From positions 6,761,364-6,825,363 of the forward strand of contig NC_081548.1 of the NCBI RefSeq assembly GCF_901000735.1: a DNA stretch of 64,000 nt. The letters run 5' to 3'. Shown here in pieces: positions 43,159 through 56,118 of this stretch. Source of the DNA: Corylus avellana (Eukaryota > Streptophyta > Magnoliopsida > Fagales > Betulaceae). The first letter of the stretch is position 1; each line of letters opens with the position of its first letter. The notes under the pieces were generated by a model. The model searched no databases. It was not told the origin of the DNA and saw only the letters and a list, made by a program, of their open reading frames with translations. A program made the position numbers and the translations under genes.

Positions 43159-44661
43159 ATGGCGGATGAAGTTACGCGAATGATGGGTTCATTCTCTCTG
43201 TTGGAAGAGGAGCAGGCGGAGTTGGAGATACCATCTCAACAGATGGAAGGGAATGTGCAGAGAGGCAAACTTTGTCTCATTGGTAAACTTATTGCAAACC
43301 GTTTGGTTAGTAAGGAGACTATCAGAGCCAAACTAATACGGAAGTGGAGACCTTTAGGGACCCTTGCTTTCAAAGTCCTGGGAGAAAATCTTTTCTTGCT
43401 AGAATTTGAACAAGAGGGGGACAAGATCAGAGTTTTGGAAGGGAGGCCTTGGGTTTTTGAGGGAACTATTCTCTCTTTGGAGGATTTTGATGGTCTAACC
43501 CCACCAACACAGATCGCTTTCGAGAGAATTGCATTCTGGATCCGCATATTTCATCTGCCGCTGGCATGCATGAACAAGGAGGTAGGGTCTCTGATCGATT
43601 CATCGATGGGACTGGTAGAGGAGGTGGATACCAATATGGATGGAGTAGGATGGGGAGAATTTCTACGTGTAAAAGTCACGTTGGATATCACAAAGCCTCT
43701 ATCAAGAGGTAGATTTCTAAAGCTGGAAGGAAAATCTGTTTAGGTAGACTTCCAATATGAGCGCCTCCCTCGATACTGCTTTCACTGTGGCATCATTTGC
43801 CACGAGAAAGATGGCTGTTTGAAACGCAACTCATCTCGTAATCAGAGAGGTGAACCACAATATGGACCCTAGCTGGGAGTCCCGTCTCCAACGAGGCGCT
43901 TCAATGGGGATGGAAACCGGAAGGGGTGGCCTCACGATCATGCAGGTCGTTCCTATGAAGGTGAATCCAGTGAGGGAGGAGGTTCGAGCAAAACAAGAGG
44001 ACAACCCTATGTGGCGGAGGCGTATGGCGGTACAAGGCAGTGGGAGGCAAGGGGACTGGAGAGGGAGGGAAACGTTACGGAGGGAGAAGATGGAAACTCC
44101 AATCACGCAGGAGGGAATCGCAGAAAATTAAATGGGGGAGTTAACGCAGCCTCAAAGGAGGCACGACGTGATTCAACGGTTGAGGATTCCGGGGAGGAAA
44201 TCACGGGGAATATTGGGGCCTCACCATTAGTGGCCAAAACGTCTCGAGAGTTTAAAGCTAGAATGTCCGTTGAAAGAAGCTTTCCTTTTATGGATACTTC
44301 TCCAACAAGTTTCAACACTAACTCCACACATGGGGACCATGTGCCAGTCTGTGGACTACAGGAGGGGGTACTAAAGGGAAGTTATACTGTCGAAGGGATA
44401 GCAATGGGCTTTTCTCAAGCCAATAGGGCCGAAGGGGGGCCTAGTGTGCTGGAGGAAACAGGCCACCTTCCAATAGCTGGTGATGGACAAAAAAAGAATT
44501 CACGAAGTAGCCTATCTGTAACCTCCTGGAAAAGGCGTGCAAGAAATGTTCACCAAGCTTTGCTATCCCATGACAATTTTCAAAGAACTGGGCCAGGAAA
44601 GCATAGAAATAGTGAAGATGAGGAGGGACTGCAGACTCATGGTAAATGTGTAGGAAAGTGA
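43159..44661 (+). pseudogene. LINE ORF1 (DUF4283 and CCHC knuckle)
   Basis: One continuous frame of 500 codons from ATG 43159 to TGA 44659, broken by TAG at 43741 and TAG at 43870. The N-terminal part (RKWRPLGTLAFKVLGENLFL, then RPWVFEGTILSLEDF) is the DUF4283 domain of plant LINE ORF1. After the first stop comes a zinc knuckle CFHCGIICHEKDGC. The rest is low-complexity linker. Both stops sit where a Trp codon would fit (TGG to TAG). ORF1 proteins bind LINE RNA. Confidence 0.88.
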
Positions 44662-44743
44662 ATATGAGTATCGATGGTTCACAGTCAAAGAACATGGACG
44701 GATCGGGATTGGCGGGGGCTGCTAGGCAGACCCACCGACCGAA

Positions 44744-47700
44744 ATGATCATCATAAGTTGGAATTGTCGGGGGCTTGGGAACCCTTGAACAGTTCGAGAC
44801 CTACGCCAGATGGTAAAGGTGAAGAAGCCCAACGTGGTTTTCTTAATGGAAACCCGGATGAACCATAGGAAATTGGAGCGAATAAAACCCACATTTGGGT
44901 TTAGTAATATGTTTGTGGTGGATAGTATGGGGAAAAGTGGAGGTCTTGCATTATTATAGGATAATGAAGCGGGTTTAGAAGTACAAAATTATAGCCGTCG
45001 ACATATCAACGCTATAATAAAAGTGAAGGGGAGTGAGAGCTATTGGAAATTAACGGGGTTTTACGGGCACCCGAAGGCCAGCAAATGGCATGAGGCTTGG
45101 AGTCTATTGAAGCATATTGCACGGTTAGAACCGGGACTGTGGCTATGCTTGGGCGATTTCAATGAGATCTTGGATGACACAGAAAAGTGTGGAGGCGGTC
45201 GCCGGCCCCGGAGGTTAATGGAGGATTTCAAGAATACTTTGGTCGCTTGTGAGCTCTTCGAATTACGAGCAAGTGGGCCAAAATATACTTGGAATAATAG
45301 CAGGGCGGGACTTGATTTTATACAGGAGAAATTGGATAGAGCCACGGCCACGGCAAATTGGGGGGCATTATTTCCATCAGCTCATGCACGTATTGAAATG
45401 GCCCTCAGCTCTGACCACAATCCAGTTTGTGTACATCTAGACAAGACGCACTATGGCAGGGGTTTTAAGAGAAGCTTCTACTATGAAGCAAAGTGGGGTT
45501 TGGAGAAGGAATGTAAGGAGATTATTAAACAAGTATGAAGAAAGAAGCCCCACCATGAAGATAAATGGGGAGTTTTGTCTCAAAAGATCAACAACTGCAA
45601 ATCACGGTTGACTAGATGGAATAAGGGAAGGAAAGGAAACAAAGCACAGGAAATTGCTGAAAAAAGCAAAATGCTGGTTGACATGCAGGAGGAGGAGGGG
45701 CCCACGGACAGAACTACAATGAAAAACCTCCAGAGTGAGATTCACAATCTCCTTGAACAAGAAGACCTGTACTGGAAGCAAAGGGCGAGAGAATCCTGGC
45801 TGCAAGATGGGGACAGGAACACGAAATATTTCCATGCATGTGTAAAACAAAAAAGAAGGAATAGTTTCATCCACGAAATAACTGATCTGGAAGGGAGAAC
45901 CTGGAACAAACCAGAAGATGTGGACCATACGTTTGTGAACTATTATACAAACTTGTTCACATCAGAAGCCTCCGGGGACACAACTGTATGTTTGCAAGAC
46001 TTGGAGGGGAGGGTGACGATGGAAATGAACCATGAGCTGCTGGCCGAATTTACTGAAATGGAAATCCATGCAGCGTTGCAACAAATGCCAGCCATGAAGG
46101 CTCCGAGCCCCGATGGAATGATTGCTGCTTTTTACCAGGACAATTGGGAACTTGTGGGCAGTGAGGTGTGTCAAGCTGTGTTAACCTCCCTCAATTCTGG
46201 TATGATTAATGAAGAGTTAAATTTCACTTATATTGCTCTCATTCCAAAAACTTTAAATCCCATTTCTATTTCGGAATTTCGCCCCATTAGCCTTTGTAAT
46301 GTGCTTTACAAACTCATATCGAAAGTTCTAGCTAATAGACTTAAAAAAGTGTTACCTCGTTTAATCTCGCCAAACCAAAGTGCCTTTATTCCGGGACGGT
46401 TAATAACGGACAACATTTTGGCTGCCTATGAAACTCTCCATACCATGCATACACGCATGTACGGAAAAAAGGGTTACATGGCTGTAAAACTTGACATGAG
46501 TAAAGCATATGATAGGGTAGAATAGGGCTTTTTGGAGGCTGTTATGAGAAGAATGGGTTTTGCAGAAAGGTGGATTAATTTGGTGATGATGGGTGTACGT
46601 TCTGTTAACTATGTGGTTCTTGTTAATGGAAACCCAGTGGGGAGGATATTCCCAACTAAAAGCATCCGTCAGGGTGACCCTATTTCTCCTTACTTGTTTT
46701 TGCTTTGTGCAAATGCTCTTAGCTCTATGTTTTCAAGGGCGGACAGGGATGGGTGCTTGTAGGAGTTCCTACTTCTAAGAAAGGGCCAAGAATCAACCAT
46801 TTATTCTTCGCCGATGACAGCCTATTATTTTGCAAGGCGAATTTGTGTCACTAGACGAGATTAACTACTATTCTTCATTCCTATGAGCTTGCTTCAGGCC
46901 AGAGACTCAATCCGAAAAAAACGGCCATCTTTTTTAGTCGAAATACCCCTATTGAGGTACAACGACAGATTACGGATATTGCAGGAATTCCATCCTCACA
47001 AAGGTATGATACTTACCTAGGCTTACCGGCCTTGGTGGGAAAATCGTGGACAAAAGCTTTTAAAGGAATCAAAGACCGGGTATGGAAGAGATTACAAGAC
47101 TGGAAGCTAAGGTTCCTCTCACAGGCAGGTAAAGACATTTTATTGAAGGCAGTCATTCAAGCTATACCTACGTATAGCATGAGTGTTTTCCTTTTGCCAA
47201 AAGCTCTTTGTGCCGAAATTAACTCTCTTATGCAGCAATTTTGGTGGGGCCACCAAATGTAGGGAACCGGAATCCATTGGATGAGATGGAATAAAATGGG
47301 GGAGGCAAAGACGCACGGTGGTTTGGGCTTCAGAGATCTATATTGTTTTAATTAAGCCCTCCTTGCAAAACAATGTTGGAGACTAAGTGTGGAGGACAGT
47401 TTGATCGCAGAAATTATGAAGGCAAAATACCACCCGAGGTGCTCAATTTTGGAAGCACAAGTGGGCCATAAACCCTCTTTTGCTTGGAGGAGCATAATTG
47501 GTACCCGGGATTTGGTCAAAGAAGGTCTGGTCTAGCGGATTGGAAATGGAGAAAGTGCTCACATATGGGGGGACAAGTGGCTCCCAACTCCTTCTACCTA
47601 TAGCGTCCAATCTCCACCAAAAATTCTGGATCGGGGAGCCCTGGTGAAGGACCTTATTGACAATGATACACAGTGGTGGAAGAAGGTTCTTATTGAGGAG

Positions 47701-48849
47701 ATATTCAATCCGAAGGAGGCAAGGGTCATTCAAAATATCCCGATCAATGTGTTGAACCAACCCGATAAGTTGGTTTGGAGAGGCAATGCAAGGGGAACTT
47801 TTTCGGTTAGTAGTGCCTATTATATGGAAAAAGACCGTGCAACTGCTCATCAAGCAGAATGCTCTGTGAGGGTGAAAGATAACGAGATCTGGAAGGAGAT
47901 TTGGAAGTTACAAATTCCAAACTCTTGGAAGAATTTCATGTGGCGTGCTTGCCATAACTTTCTTCCTACCAGGGAGAATTTGGAAAGGCGCAAGATTATC
48001 CAGGATCCATCTTGTCCTATTTGCGGTAGGGAAAAGGAAACGGTCTACCTTGTGTTATGGGAATGCATCATTACAAAAGATGTGTGGGGCGCGAGCATAA
48101 AACTTTTCCAGAAGAGTTTTTTTAGTGCCCATGACTTTTTACAAGTGGCTGAACACTTCTTTCACAAATGCGATAGAGAGAATCTGCAGATTTTTGTAGT
48201 TACAACTCGGAAAATTTGGTTTAGACGAAACACATGATTACATGAAGGAAAATTTGAACATCCGAATATGCTGGTTCAAAGTGCTCAGCGAGCTGTCGTG
48301 GAGATACAGTCCCTGCACCAGAGTCATGAGGAAAGTCTGGCTGTGATAAAGGAGAAATGGCAGAAACCAGCGGAGGGGTGGCTTAAGCTAAACTGTGATG
48401 TTGCATGTGATCACCAACAGGGCTATATGGGGATGGGCGTGATTCTTCGAAATCATACTAGCCAGGTGATGGCAGCAAGGAGCTCCATGAAGAGGGGTTT
48501 TTTCGAACCTGTTGTTGCGGAGGCTATGTCCTTACTCCATGGAATTTTTCTCTATAAGGAATTGGGCGTTCAAAACTTGATTGTTGAAAGGGATGCTCAG
48601 ATCGTCATTCAGGCCTTACAGGAGGGGTCTCATACAGGAGTGCAATTTGGCCACATCGTTGACGATATGCGGCTGGTTCTTCAGGAGATGACCAGGTGGC
48701 GAGCAGTTCATTCCCGTAGGGAGGCTAATGGAGCAGCCCACTCCCTCACGAGACTGGCTTCTAGGAACGTCATAGATAGAACCTGGATCAATTCTGTTCC
48801 AGAGTGTATCTGTGATACTGTGTTACAAGAGCTTTATGTTTCTGTGTAA
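44744..48849 (+). pseudogene. LINE ORF2 (endonuclease, reverse transcriptase, zf-RVT, RNase H)
   Basis: Starts ATG 44744 with IIISWNCRGLGNP, the start of an APE-type endonuclease (GDFNEIL at about 45150; SSDHNPV at about 45410). Reverse transcriptase motifs follow: FRPISLCNVLYKLISK, KLDMSKAYDRVE, RQGDPISPYLF and the catalytic FADD at 46807-46818. Next are zf-RVT (WKNFMWRACHNFLPT) and a C-terminal RNase H (LKLNCDVA; VERDAQ), ending at 48849. One frame throughout except for a 1-base loss near 46760. Stops are at 44786, 44957, 45536, 46523, 46852, 47260, 47353, 47533 and 48235. Length of about 1,369 codons equals an intact plant ORF2, so decay is by point changes. Confidence 0.92.
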
Positions 48850-49139
48850 CTGATTTTATCAATGAAATTCTCAGATACATTTCCATAAAAAAATAAAAAT
48901 TAAAAAAAAAATTAAAAAAAGAAGTAATTTCGAAGTTTAAAAATTTGCAATGTTGATATCCTATATTTAACTCTTTTTAATTTCACCCATTTTTTTAGTT
49001 AAAATGTCCACAATACCCCTTTTATAAAAAATGAAAATTATTAAAAATAAATAAATAACCTTGGACCCACCCACAACTTGGCTGTGGGTTTGGATTGAAC
49101 TTTATTTGTTCATTAAGAAAATGGAAGTTAAGCAATGCT

Positions 49140-49460
49140 AAAAGTTATTCTTGTGTCACTCAAAAAATAATGTGGAGTGACACAAGAGTGAGTTATAGAA
49201 TTACTCCCCGAAGCTGGGTTCAATCTACTATGAATGTGGGAATTTGGGGTTAAGGACTATTTTATGAATAATGTTAGAAACCGTCTTTTTATTCACTTTT
49301 GATCTTTTTTCAAAGTTGATGTGACTTTTAAGATTACCATTAAATCAAATTTAATGGTTATCCATCACAAATTCAATGGTAATTTTAAAAGGCATATCAA
49401 TTTTGTAAGAATAAAAAAGATCCTTAACATTTCTCATATTTTATAGTAATTGTTTTTTGT
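49140..49460. repeat. MITE pair, sister of 10090-10390
   Basis: Same two inverted repeats as in the first duplicate, with a few substitutions. Confidence 0.5.
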
Positions 49461-49541
49461 TTTTGTTTTTCCAAAATAATCACTCTTACTTTTTGCTTAG
49501 AAAGCAATCTTCGATTCTTCACTACTACTGGCTACTGCAAG

Positions 49542-49906
49542 CAGGGATGAGCGTTAGTCGGTAATGTCGGTTTCGGTAGAAAAATTTTATTTTCACCTTT
49601 CGAAAAAGTCAAAAATTGCACCAACTTACTCCGCCAATTTTTTTTATCAACACCAAATGGCAGTTGGTAAAGTCGGTTTAGTAATGTCAATTGGTAATGG
49701 CAATCGGTAATGTCAATATGTGGAAAAATGGAAAATTTGTTGGTAAAGTCGGTCGGTGATATTAGTTCAGTTAGAAAAACCTCTTCAACCTACCGCACCG
49801 AAAAATTCGGAATAGAAAAAAATCATGCCGCCTCCCGTCCGTCATCTAGTACGTCACGGCCGATGTCGGTCGGTTAGTGGTTAGTAGGTGAATTTGCTCA
49901 ACCATA
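49542..49906. mobile_element. Non-autonomous hAT element (second duplicate)
   Basis: The left end is CAGGGATGAGCG and the right end TTTGCTCAACCATA. The 8-base flanks are ACTGCAAG (49534-49541) and ACTACAAG (49907-49914). Orthologous to 10498-10848, so it was inserted before the segmental duplication. Confidence 0.72.
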
Positions 49907-52900
49907 ACTACAAGTGCAGCGTGCTTGCAGTAAGCACTACAACTATAAGCAAGTGGCAAGGAATGTCTTGGATCAACCAACCTATCGTTTACACATCGTA
50001 CCATTTTGACAAAGGATAAAATCATTATCCATCACATCTTTTACTCCTCTACGAATAGTGAATGGATGAATTCACCATTGAATTTGTGTGTGGTCCTCTA
50101 AGAAAAATGATATAATTCATTCATTTTTCAACTATCTTTTGACTATCTCCGTAGTGAATAGATAAATCCATCATTAAATTTATATGGGATCTACATGAGT
50201 CCATAAATCTAATGGTTGATCTCTTGAATTTATAGGATTAAGATGGGAAAAATATGGAAACAAATATTGACATGAATCATTTCTTGATGTAGGATGATAT
50301 TTACTTATATTTTCGGTAAAAACAAAAATAAGGAAAATATCAAAAATAATATTACAGCAGCGCCGCTTGATCAAAATTTTACCCGTTCTTAGACAATGGA
50401 AGTACAAAAAGAAAGATTATCACTATTTTTGTTGATTGTCAATTTTATATTAAGATTTTATTTATTTTATTAGGATTTTATTTGTAGAAGATTTTTATTT
50501 GATTAGGAATTTATTTCCTTTCCATAATAGGATTAGATTTACTTTAATTATTTCATTTCCTTATTATTATGATTATGTTTACTATTGCTACTAAGATTAT
50601 GTTTACTTTCTCTACAAGTATTTCTCTTCGGTAAATATGCTACTTTGTAATATAAACATGGACTTAATTGAATTATTATAAAATCAGAGAAATTCTCTCA
50701 AAACTCTGTGGAGTTTGTATTCTTTTCTCAACCCGTAGGTTTGAGCTTATCTTTGAGTAAAAGATGAAGACGCTTCTCCTTGCAGACTCAAATACGTTGC
50801 TCTTTGATTAGTTACTTTATTCTTCCACTACGTCGTTTCTCCTTCACAAATTTGAGTGGTCCAAATATAAAACAACTTGCAATTAGGGACACCTACTTAT
50901 AACTCAAATACTATAGAGACAAAATTATGAATGGGCATCAAGTTCTACGCATAGAGGGAGATGCACCTTGTTTTCTTGGTATTTTCATTTCAAATGAGGC
51001 CTCAGCCAGCATAATGCTACCAAGTGTATACATCAATAATAGATGCTTCATCAACAAACATGGGCTGTGATTTGCTTATAGATTGGTCCGACTTAATTTG
51101 TCTCATATGATAGCATGTTTTGCTCTCCTACACTGCCAAAGAAATATGCTAGTTCTTTAGGTGACGTCAAAGGAACCGAGTAACGGTTTAGCATGAGAAC
51201 TATGGATTCTATTGTTGGCCTATCAACTGGATCATTCTGTATAGATAGTAAGCCAATATGGAGACATTTAATGACTTCATCTCTCGAGTAAGAGTCTCCC
51301 AATGTTGGATCCATCAAATCCAAGGGCGTTCCATCCCTCTAAAGTTTCCAAGCCTGCATCAATTCGTTAAGTAATAGTACAAAAATATCACTTGTCTTCC
51401 CCCACACAAATGTGATGATGATTGTATCAGCATAGGAAACAAAAAATTAGAACATTTGGCTCATACTACTCACATGGCTCAAAAGGTGTCTAGCGGTACC
51501 ATCTGATTGATTGAAAGAACTGATCTTCTTTCCACTTATAATCTCAAGAATTTGGACACCAAAGCTATATACATCTAACTTTGCAGAGAATTGACCATGC
51601 ATGGCATACGCTGGAGACATGTAACCACTACAAACCAGCATTATTAATACAAAAAAGTCAGCCACAAGACATGCATGCTCACTTGTGGCTGACATAAACA
51701 ATGTAATGCATGTAACATTACTTATAATGTGCCAGCAATCCTACAAGGGTTTCCTCGAGTTTAATCAATTCCAAAAATATTTGCCATACTAAAGTCTAAA
51801 ATTTTTCGATTCATATCCTCATTTAACAAAACATTACCAGCTTTAAGATCATAATGTATAATTCTGAGCTGAGAGTCTTCATGAAGATAAATAATTCCTT
51901 GAGCAACCCCTTTAATAATTTTGTAACGTGTTGGTCAATCCAGTTGTTTTTGTCTTTCAACATCTACGTATTCTCTAGAATTCAATATTCAGGTTAAAAT
52001 CATGACCTAAAGTCAATTATATATCAAAATAATTCATTTAATCAAGAAAATAAAATTTAGTTTGTTCTACTCTTTTAAGTTCTACAACACTAAATGAATT
52101 TTTTTAATAGTAATGGAATTGTTAATTGAGCCTTTCTTGAATGAAAAACTCATATCTAATTTTATATGACATACAAACTTAGATATATGCCTGTAAGAGA
52201 CAAACCATATAGAAAGTAGTCGAGACTTTTGTTCTGCACAAATTCATAGACAAGCATCTTTTTTTGTCTTTCCAAGCAAAATCCCAATAGCCTTACAAAA
52301 TTTCTATGTTGAAGTTTGGCAACCACTACAACCTCATTTTTAAATTCTCCTGCTCCTTGTCCAGACTTTTTTGATAACCTCTTTACAACTATTTCTTGAT
52401 TGTTAGAAAGTATTCCCTAAGAATGTAGTTTAAGAAGTTGTTAGAATAGTTTACTACTTACAATTCCTATACTCCCAAAACCTAAAGCTTAAGCATTGTC
52501 AGATTTTGCATTTCTAGATATACAATACTACTTTCTTTTTTCTTTTTCTTTTTTTCTAAAAAAAAAAAACTAAAAAAAAAAGTAACATAAAATGAAACCA
52601 AATACCCCAGAAATAAGAAGAAAAAAAAACCAATAATTTACCTTGTAAACCGTGCCAAATCCGCCTTCACCTATCTTGTTATTATCTGAAAAGTTGTTGG
52701 TGGCGGCTTTAATTGTAGCAAGACCAAATTTCAAGGATTCTATAGTAGTAATATCATTGGCGCTGTACAACAAAACTGTAAATATAACTAACCATAAGTG
52801 TAACATCAGAAAATATACTTAGGCAGTTAATATAGGACAAAAATTTGTTACAAATTTGGTGTGTAGTTAATTTATACAAACACATTTAATAAAATGATGT

Positions 52901-53784
52901 ATTTATTAACATGTAAGGATTACACGTTTTTTAATAACATGTGAGAAACACATGTTTTCTTTTTTAATAATTTTGGGACACATCACTTCATTAGATGCAT
53001 TATATGAATTAACTACAAACCAATTTATAACAAATTTCTGTCCGTTAATATGAGAGGACGGGTAAACCCCGCACTTGCTAGCTAGGTGATTTGGACACAT
53101 GGAGACCAAGAATGTGGACAATTTTCATTTCCTCTCACTCTAGCTGCACAGTAATTGCATCTTAACCGAATCTCATAAAATTAAATAATTTATATTTTAC
53201 TGCCACCTTCTTGTATGGCATTGTACTTCTTTCTTGCTCCCCTTCTAAGGAAGCGGTAGCCCATAACGATTAGCATAGCACAAATAGAAATCGGAGCAAC
53301 AATGGTAATAATTACCAGCAATAAGATTTGACATTTTCCTGCATAAACAATATTATTCCCATTTCATTTATAAACTATGGGGTAGAATTGTTTATAATTA
53401 AAGGTGTATTCTAAATAATAATAATAAAAATAATATTTTACTAACAAGTAGGCAATATTTATTAATTATAGTGACCTATGTTCTTAAGTTGAGCCAAAAG
53501 TAGCCATAATTAGAGTCTAGCAATGTTTTCTTCATTGTTTGGAATAATACTAATTATATCTTAGAAGTTTGGCATGATACGAAGTAACTTTATCAAAATT
53601 GAATGCTAAGGTATTTTCGTGCATCCCCATTAAGGATGTTTTGGCAACCTTCTCTCAGAGTTTCTTTGAAGAGTAGCTTTGATGTTGCTACTAATGCCTC
53701 TTTTTCAGCCACTCCTAAGCAACTCATTGGGTGAAATCATCTCAGCATTGACCAAAAAAAACTTCATTCCACTTATGTAAAAAG

Positions 53785-54040
53785 GGAGAATCCATGGCTG
53801 CTCTTATGGGGATACATTTTGCTATCTCACATGGCTACAACAATTTGTTAATTGAAGTTGTACTCTTTGGTTTCCATTTTAGCCATTAACAATTAGAATC
53901 TCTTCACCAAATGGACAATTGCTCCAATTAATCATCGTTGAAATTAGTTGAAACTACATCATTTTCAAGTTTGGAATCTTGCAAAAGTTTTTTGGGAAAA
54001 CTGGTCTTCGGGTATCTAGGCATGGAAAATGTGTTGTATT
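53785..54040 (+). pseudogene. LINE RNase H relic in CRK intron
   Basis: The frame ESMAALMGIHFAISHGYNN, then LLIE, resembles the RNase H domain of LINE ORF2 (compare VAEAMSLLHGIFLYKELG in the LINE at 43031). Downstream, FTKWTIAPI also fits. Stops break it. Confidence 0.45.
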
Positions 54041-54221
54041 TAATTTTTAGGGAAATTTCACTTAAAATTCCTAAACTACTACTCATTTTGAGAAGACCTC
54101 CAAAATTTTAAAATCTGTCAATTTCACCTCCTAAACTTTCAATTTGATGCAATGTACCATTCAGTCAATTTTTGACGTTAAAAATGATAAAATGACCTGT
54201 ATACAACTGGCATTTTTATAA

Positions 54222-55055
54222 AATTCTAAATTTACCCTTAATTTCAAATTAAAAATTAAAAAATTGAAGGGTAATTTGGTCTTTTTAGTGGCAAAAATTG
54301 ACGGATGGGATCAATTGCATCAAAATAGAAAGTTTTGGGGTGAAATTGAGAGTTTTCAAAATTTGGAAGGGTCATCTTAAAACGTATGGTAGTTTAGGGG
54401 TTCTAAGTAAAATTTTTCCTTATTTTTTTGTTAATATTTTGGGGTAACTTCACTGAAGACCCTCTAACTTCCACCCGATTTAACAAATCTCCTTACACTT
54501 CAAAATCTCTCAATTTAGTCCACTGAACTTTAATTGCAATCAATTTGGACCCCTCCGTCATATTTTAAACATTAAATGACATTTATACCCCTGGCTTTTT
54601 TTTATAAAATTTAAACTTTACCCGTAATTCCTAAACGTTTTTTTATTTAAAAAAAGACAAAAATCATGGATATTTTGGTCTTTTTTGGCATTTCTAACGG
54701 CTAAATTTGATGGAGAGGTTCAAATTGAGAGCAATTAAAAGTTCAGGGGACTAAATTGAGAGATTTTAAAGTTTAAGGAAGGTTTGTCAAATCGAGTGGA
54801 AGTTATGGGGAATTTAATAAAGTTATCCCAAAATATTAACAAAAAAATAAGGAAGAATTTTACTTTGGACCCCTAAACTACCATACGTTTTGAGATGACT
54901 CTTCCAAATTTTGAAAACTCTCAATTTCACCCATAAACTTTCTATTTTTTGATGCAATTGATCACATCCATCAATTTTTGCCACTAAAATGACCAAATTA
55001 CCCTTCAATTTTTTATTTTTTAATTTGAAATTAAGGGTACATTAGAATTTTATAA
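54222..55055. repeat. Giant inverted repeat (about 350-bp arms)
   Basis: 54222-54575 and 54695-55055 are inverted copies with about 120 bases between them. Paired words include GACCAAATTACCCTTCAATT, CTAAACTACCATACGTTTTG, AAAATATTAACAAAAAAATA, CGAGTGGAAGTTATGGGG. Two foldback repeats (54050-54419 and 54442-54830) are nested to make it. A transcript crossing the intron would form a long hairpin. Confidence 0.75.
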
Positions 55056-55149
55056 AAATGCCAGTGGTATAAATTTAGAATTTAAAAAATGCTAAGGTTT
55101 TAAATTTAGAATTTTAAAATGCTGGCGGAATCAATTGTAACTATTCTAT

Positions 55150-56118
55150 AAAAAATGGTAAAAATATAATTTAGCCCCCCAAACTACCAGCTATTTCTAT
55201 TTTCGCCTTCTAATGTTTTAAAAGTGATAAAGTAGCCCCCAAACTATCAAACAATTGCAATTTGGCCACTATGTTAGTCATTACTGTCAAATAGGATGAA
55301 AAATTCAAAGTTACGTTGTTTTGGCAAGGTTAAATTACTAAAATGCCCTTTTGAAAGAAAAAAATCAATTAAAAAAAAATGCCTCCCAAAATGATGTCGT
55401 TTTGAGGGGAAAAAAAACGAAACGGTGGTTTAGGGGTGGCTTGCCGACCACCCCATAGCACAGACTTTGAGGTCCACCGCCACAGGCTCGCTCTCACCCA
55501 CTCCCTCACAGTGTGGTTTTGTTCCAAAAAATCACTGTGATCTTGTCTGATTTGTGCTTGTTATATGGGGTTTATAGATTGACCAAGGATTTGGACTCAA
55601 GGAGGCGAGTTTTGATCTGGGTATTGATCATTTGGTCCCCAATGCTTGTGATTGTGGACCATGTGCATTTCCAGTACAATGGGTTTCTGTTTGCTGATGT
55701 CGCTTTCGTATTTGGAGGAAGGGAGAGACTTGATGGTCGGGTTTGTTTTTGCAATTCTGTGGTGTTTCAAGAACTTGTTTGCGGTATTCTATATGTCATG
55801 GGGGTGGCCCGCGAGCCAACCCCAAGCCATGGGATGTTTAGGGGTTTTGTTTTTTTTTTGTTTTTTTTTTTTTTTTCCTCAAAACTACATCATTTTGGGG
55901 AGGCATTTAAATTTTTTTTTTAAAAGGGTATTTTAGTAATTTAACATTGCCAAAATGACGTAGTTTTGAATTATTTATCCTATTTGATAGTAATGACTAA
56001 CAGAGTGACCAAATTGTAAATGTTTGATAGTTTGGAGATTACTTTATCACTTTTTGAACATTCTGGAGCTAAAATGAAAATAACTGGTAGTTTTGAGAGC
56101 TAAATTATATTTTTCCCA
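55150..56118. mobile_element. Pack-type inverted-repeat element carrying an ALG8 fragment
   Basis: Inverted arms of about 240 bases (55150-55400 and 55870-56118) begin ATGG(T/G)(A/G)AAAATATAATTTAG and share ATCAAACAATTGCAATTTGG-like words and TTACTGTCAAATAGGATGA. Between them is non-repetitive DNA with coding similarity (55531-55799). The arms match the solo arm at 1440-1640. Flanks are A-rich, so a target duplication cannot be recognised. It lies at the end of the DUF26 exon of CRK copy B. Confidence 0.7.
55531..55799 (+). pseudogene. ALG8: ALG8 glucosyltransferase fragment, captured
   Basis: The frame reads VILSDLCLLYGVYRLTK, SRRRVLIWVLIIWSPML and DHVHFQYNGFL. After a small deletion that shifts frame it continues LSYLEEGRDLMVGFVFAILW and CFKNLFAV. 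This is the conserved core, including HFQYN, of plant ALG8, the ER dolichyl-phosphate-glucose alpha-1,3-glucosyltransferase that adds the second glucose to the N-glycan precursor. ALG8 proteins are several hundred residues long. Only about 90 residues are here, without introns and without start or end, and the frame is broken. It is enclosed by the inverted arms of the element, so it was picked up by a transposon and is not a gene. ALG6 is the alternative, but the NGFL after HFQYN favours ALG8. Confidence 0.75.

Larger units (their letters stand above)
43031..48920 (+). mobile_element. Full-length L1-type LINE
   Basis: 5,890 bases with ORF1, ORF2 and an A-rich tail (48885-48920). It is flanked by a perfect 14-base target duplication GAAGTAATTTCGAA (43017-43030, 48921-48934). 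The empty site is at 9877-9890 in the other duplicate. The full-length 5' end includes an untranslated leader (43031-43158). All domains are present, but many stops make it inactive. Confidence 0.95.

Noticed and set aside
44103..45928. Several antisense frames of 74-108 residues
   Set aside because: Shadows of LINE ORF1 and ORF2, which carry the domains.
55513..55923. Possible new membrane protein
   Set aside because: It is the captured ALG8 fragment reading out into the element arm after a frameshift.
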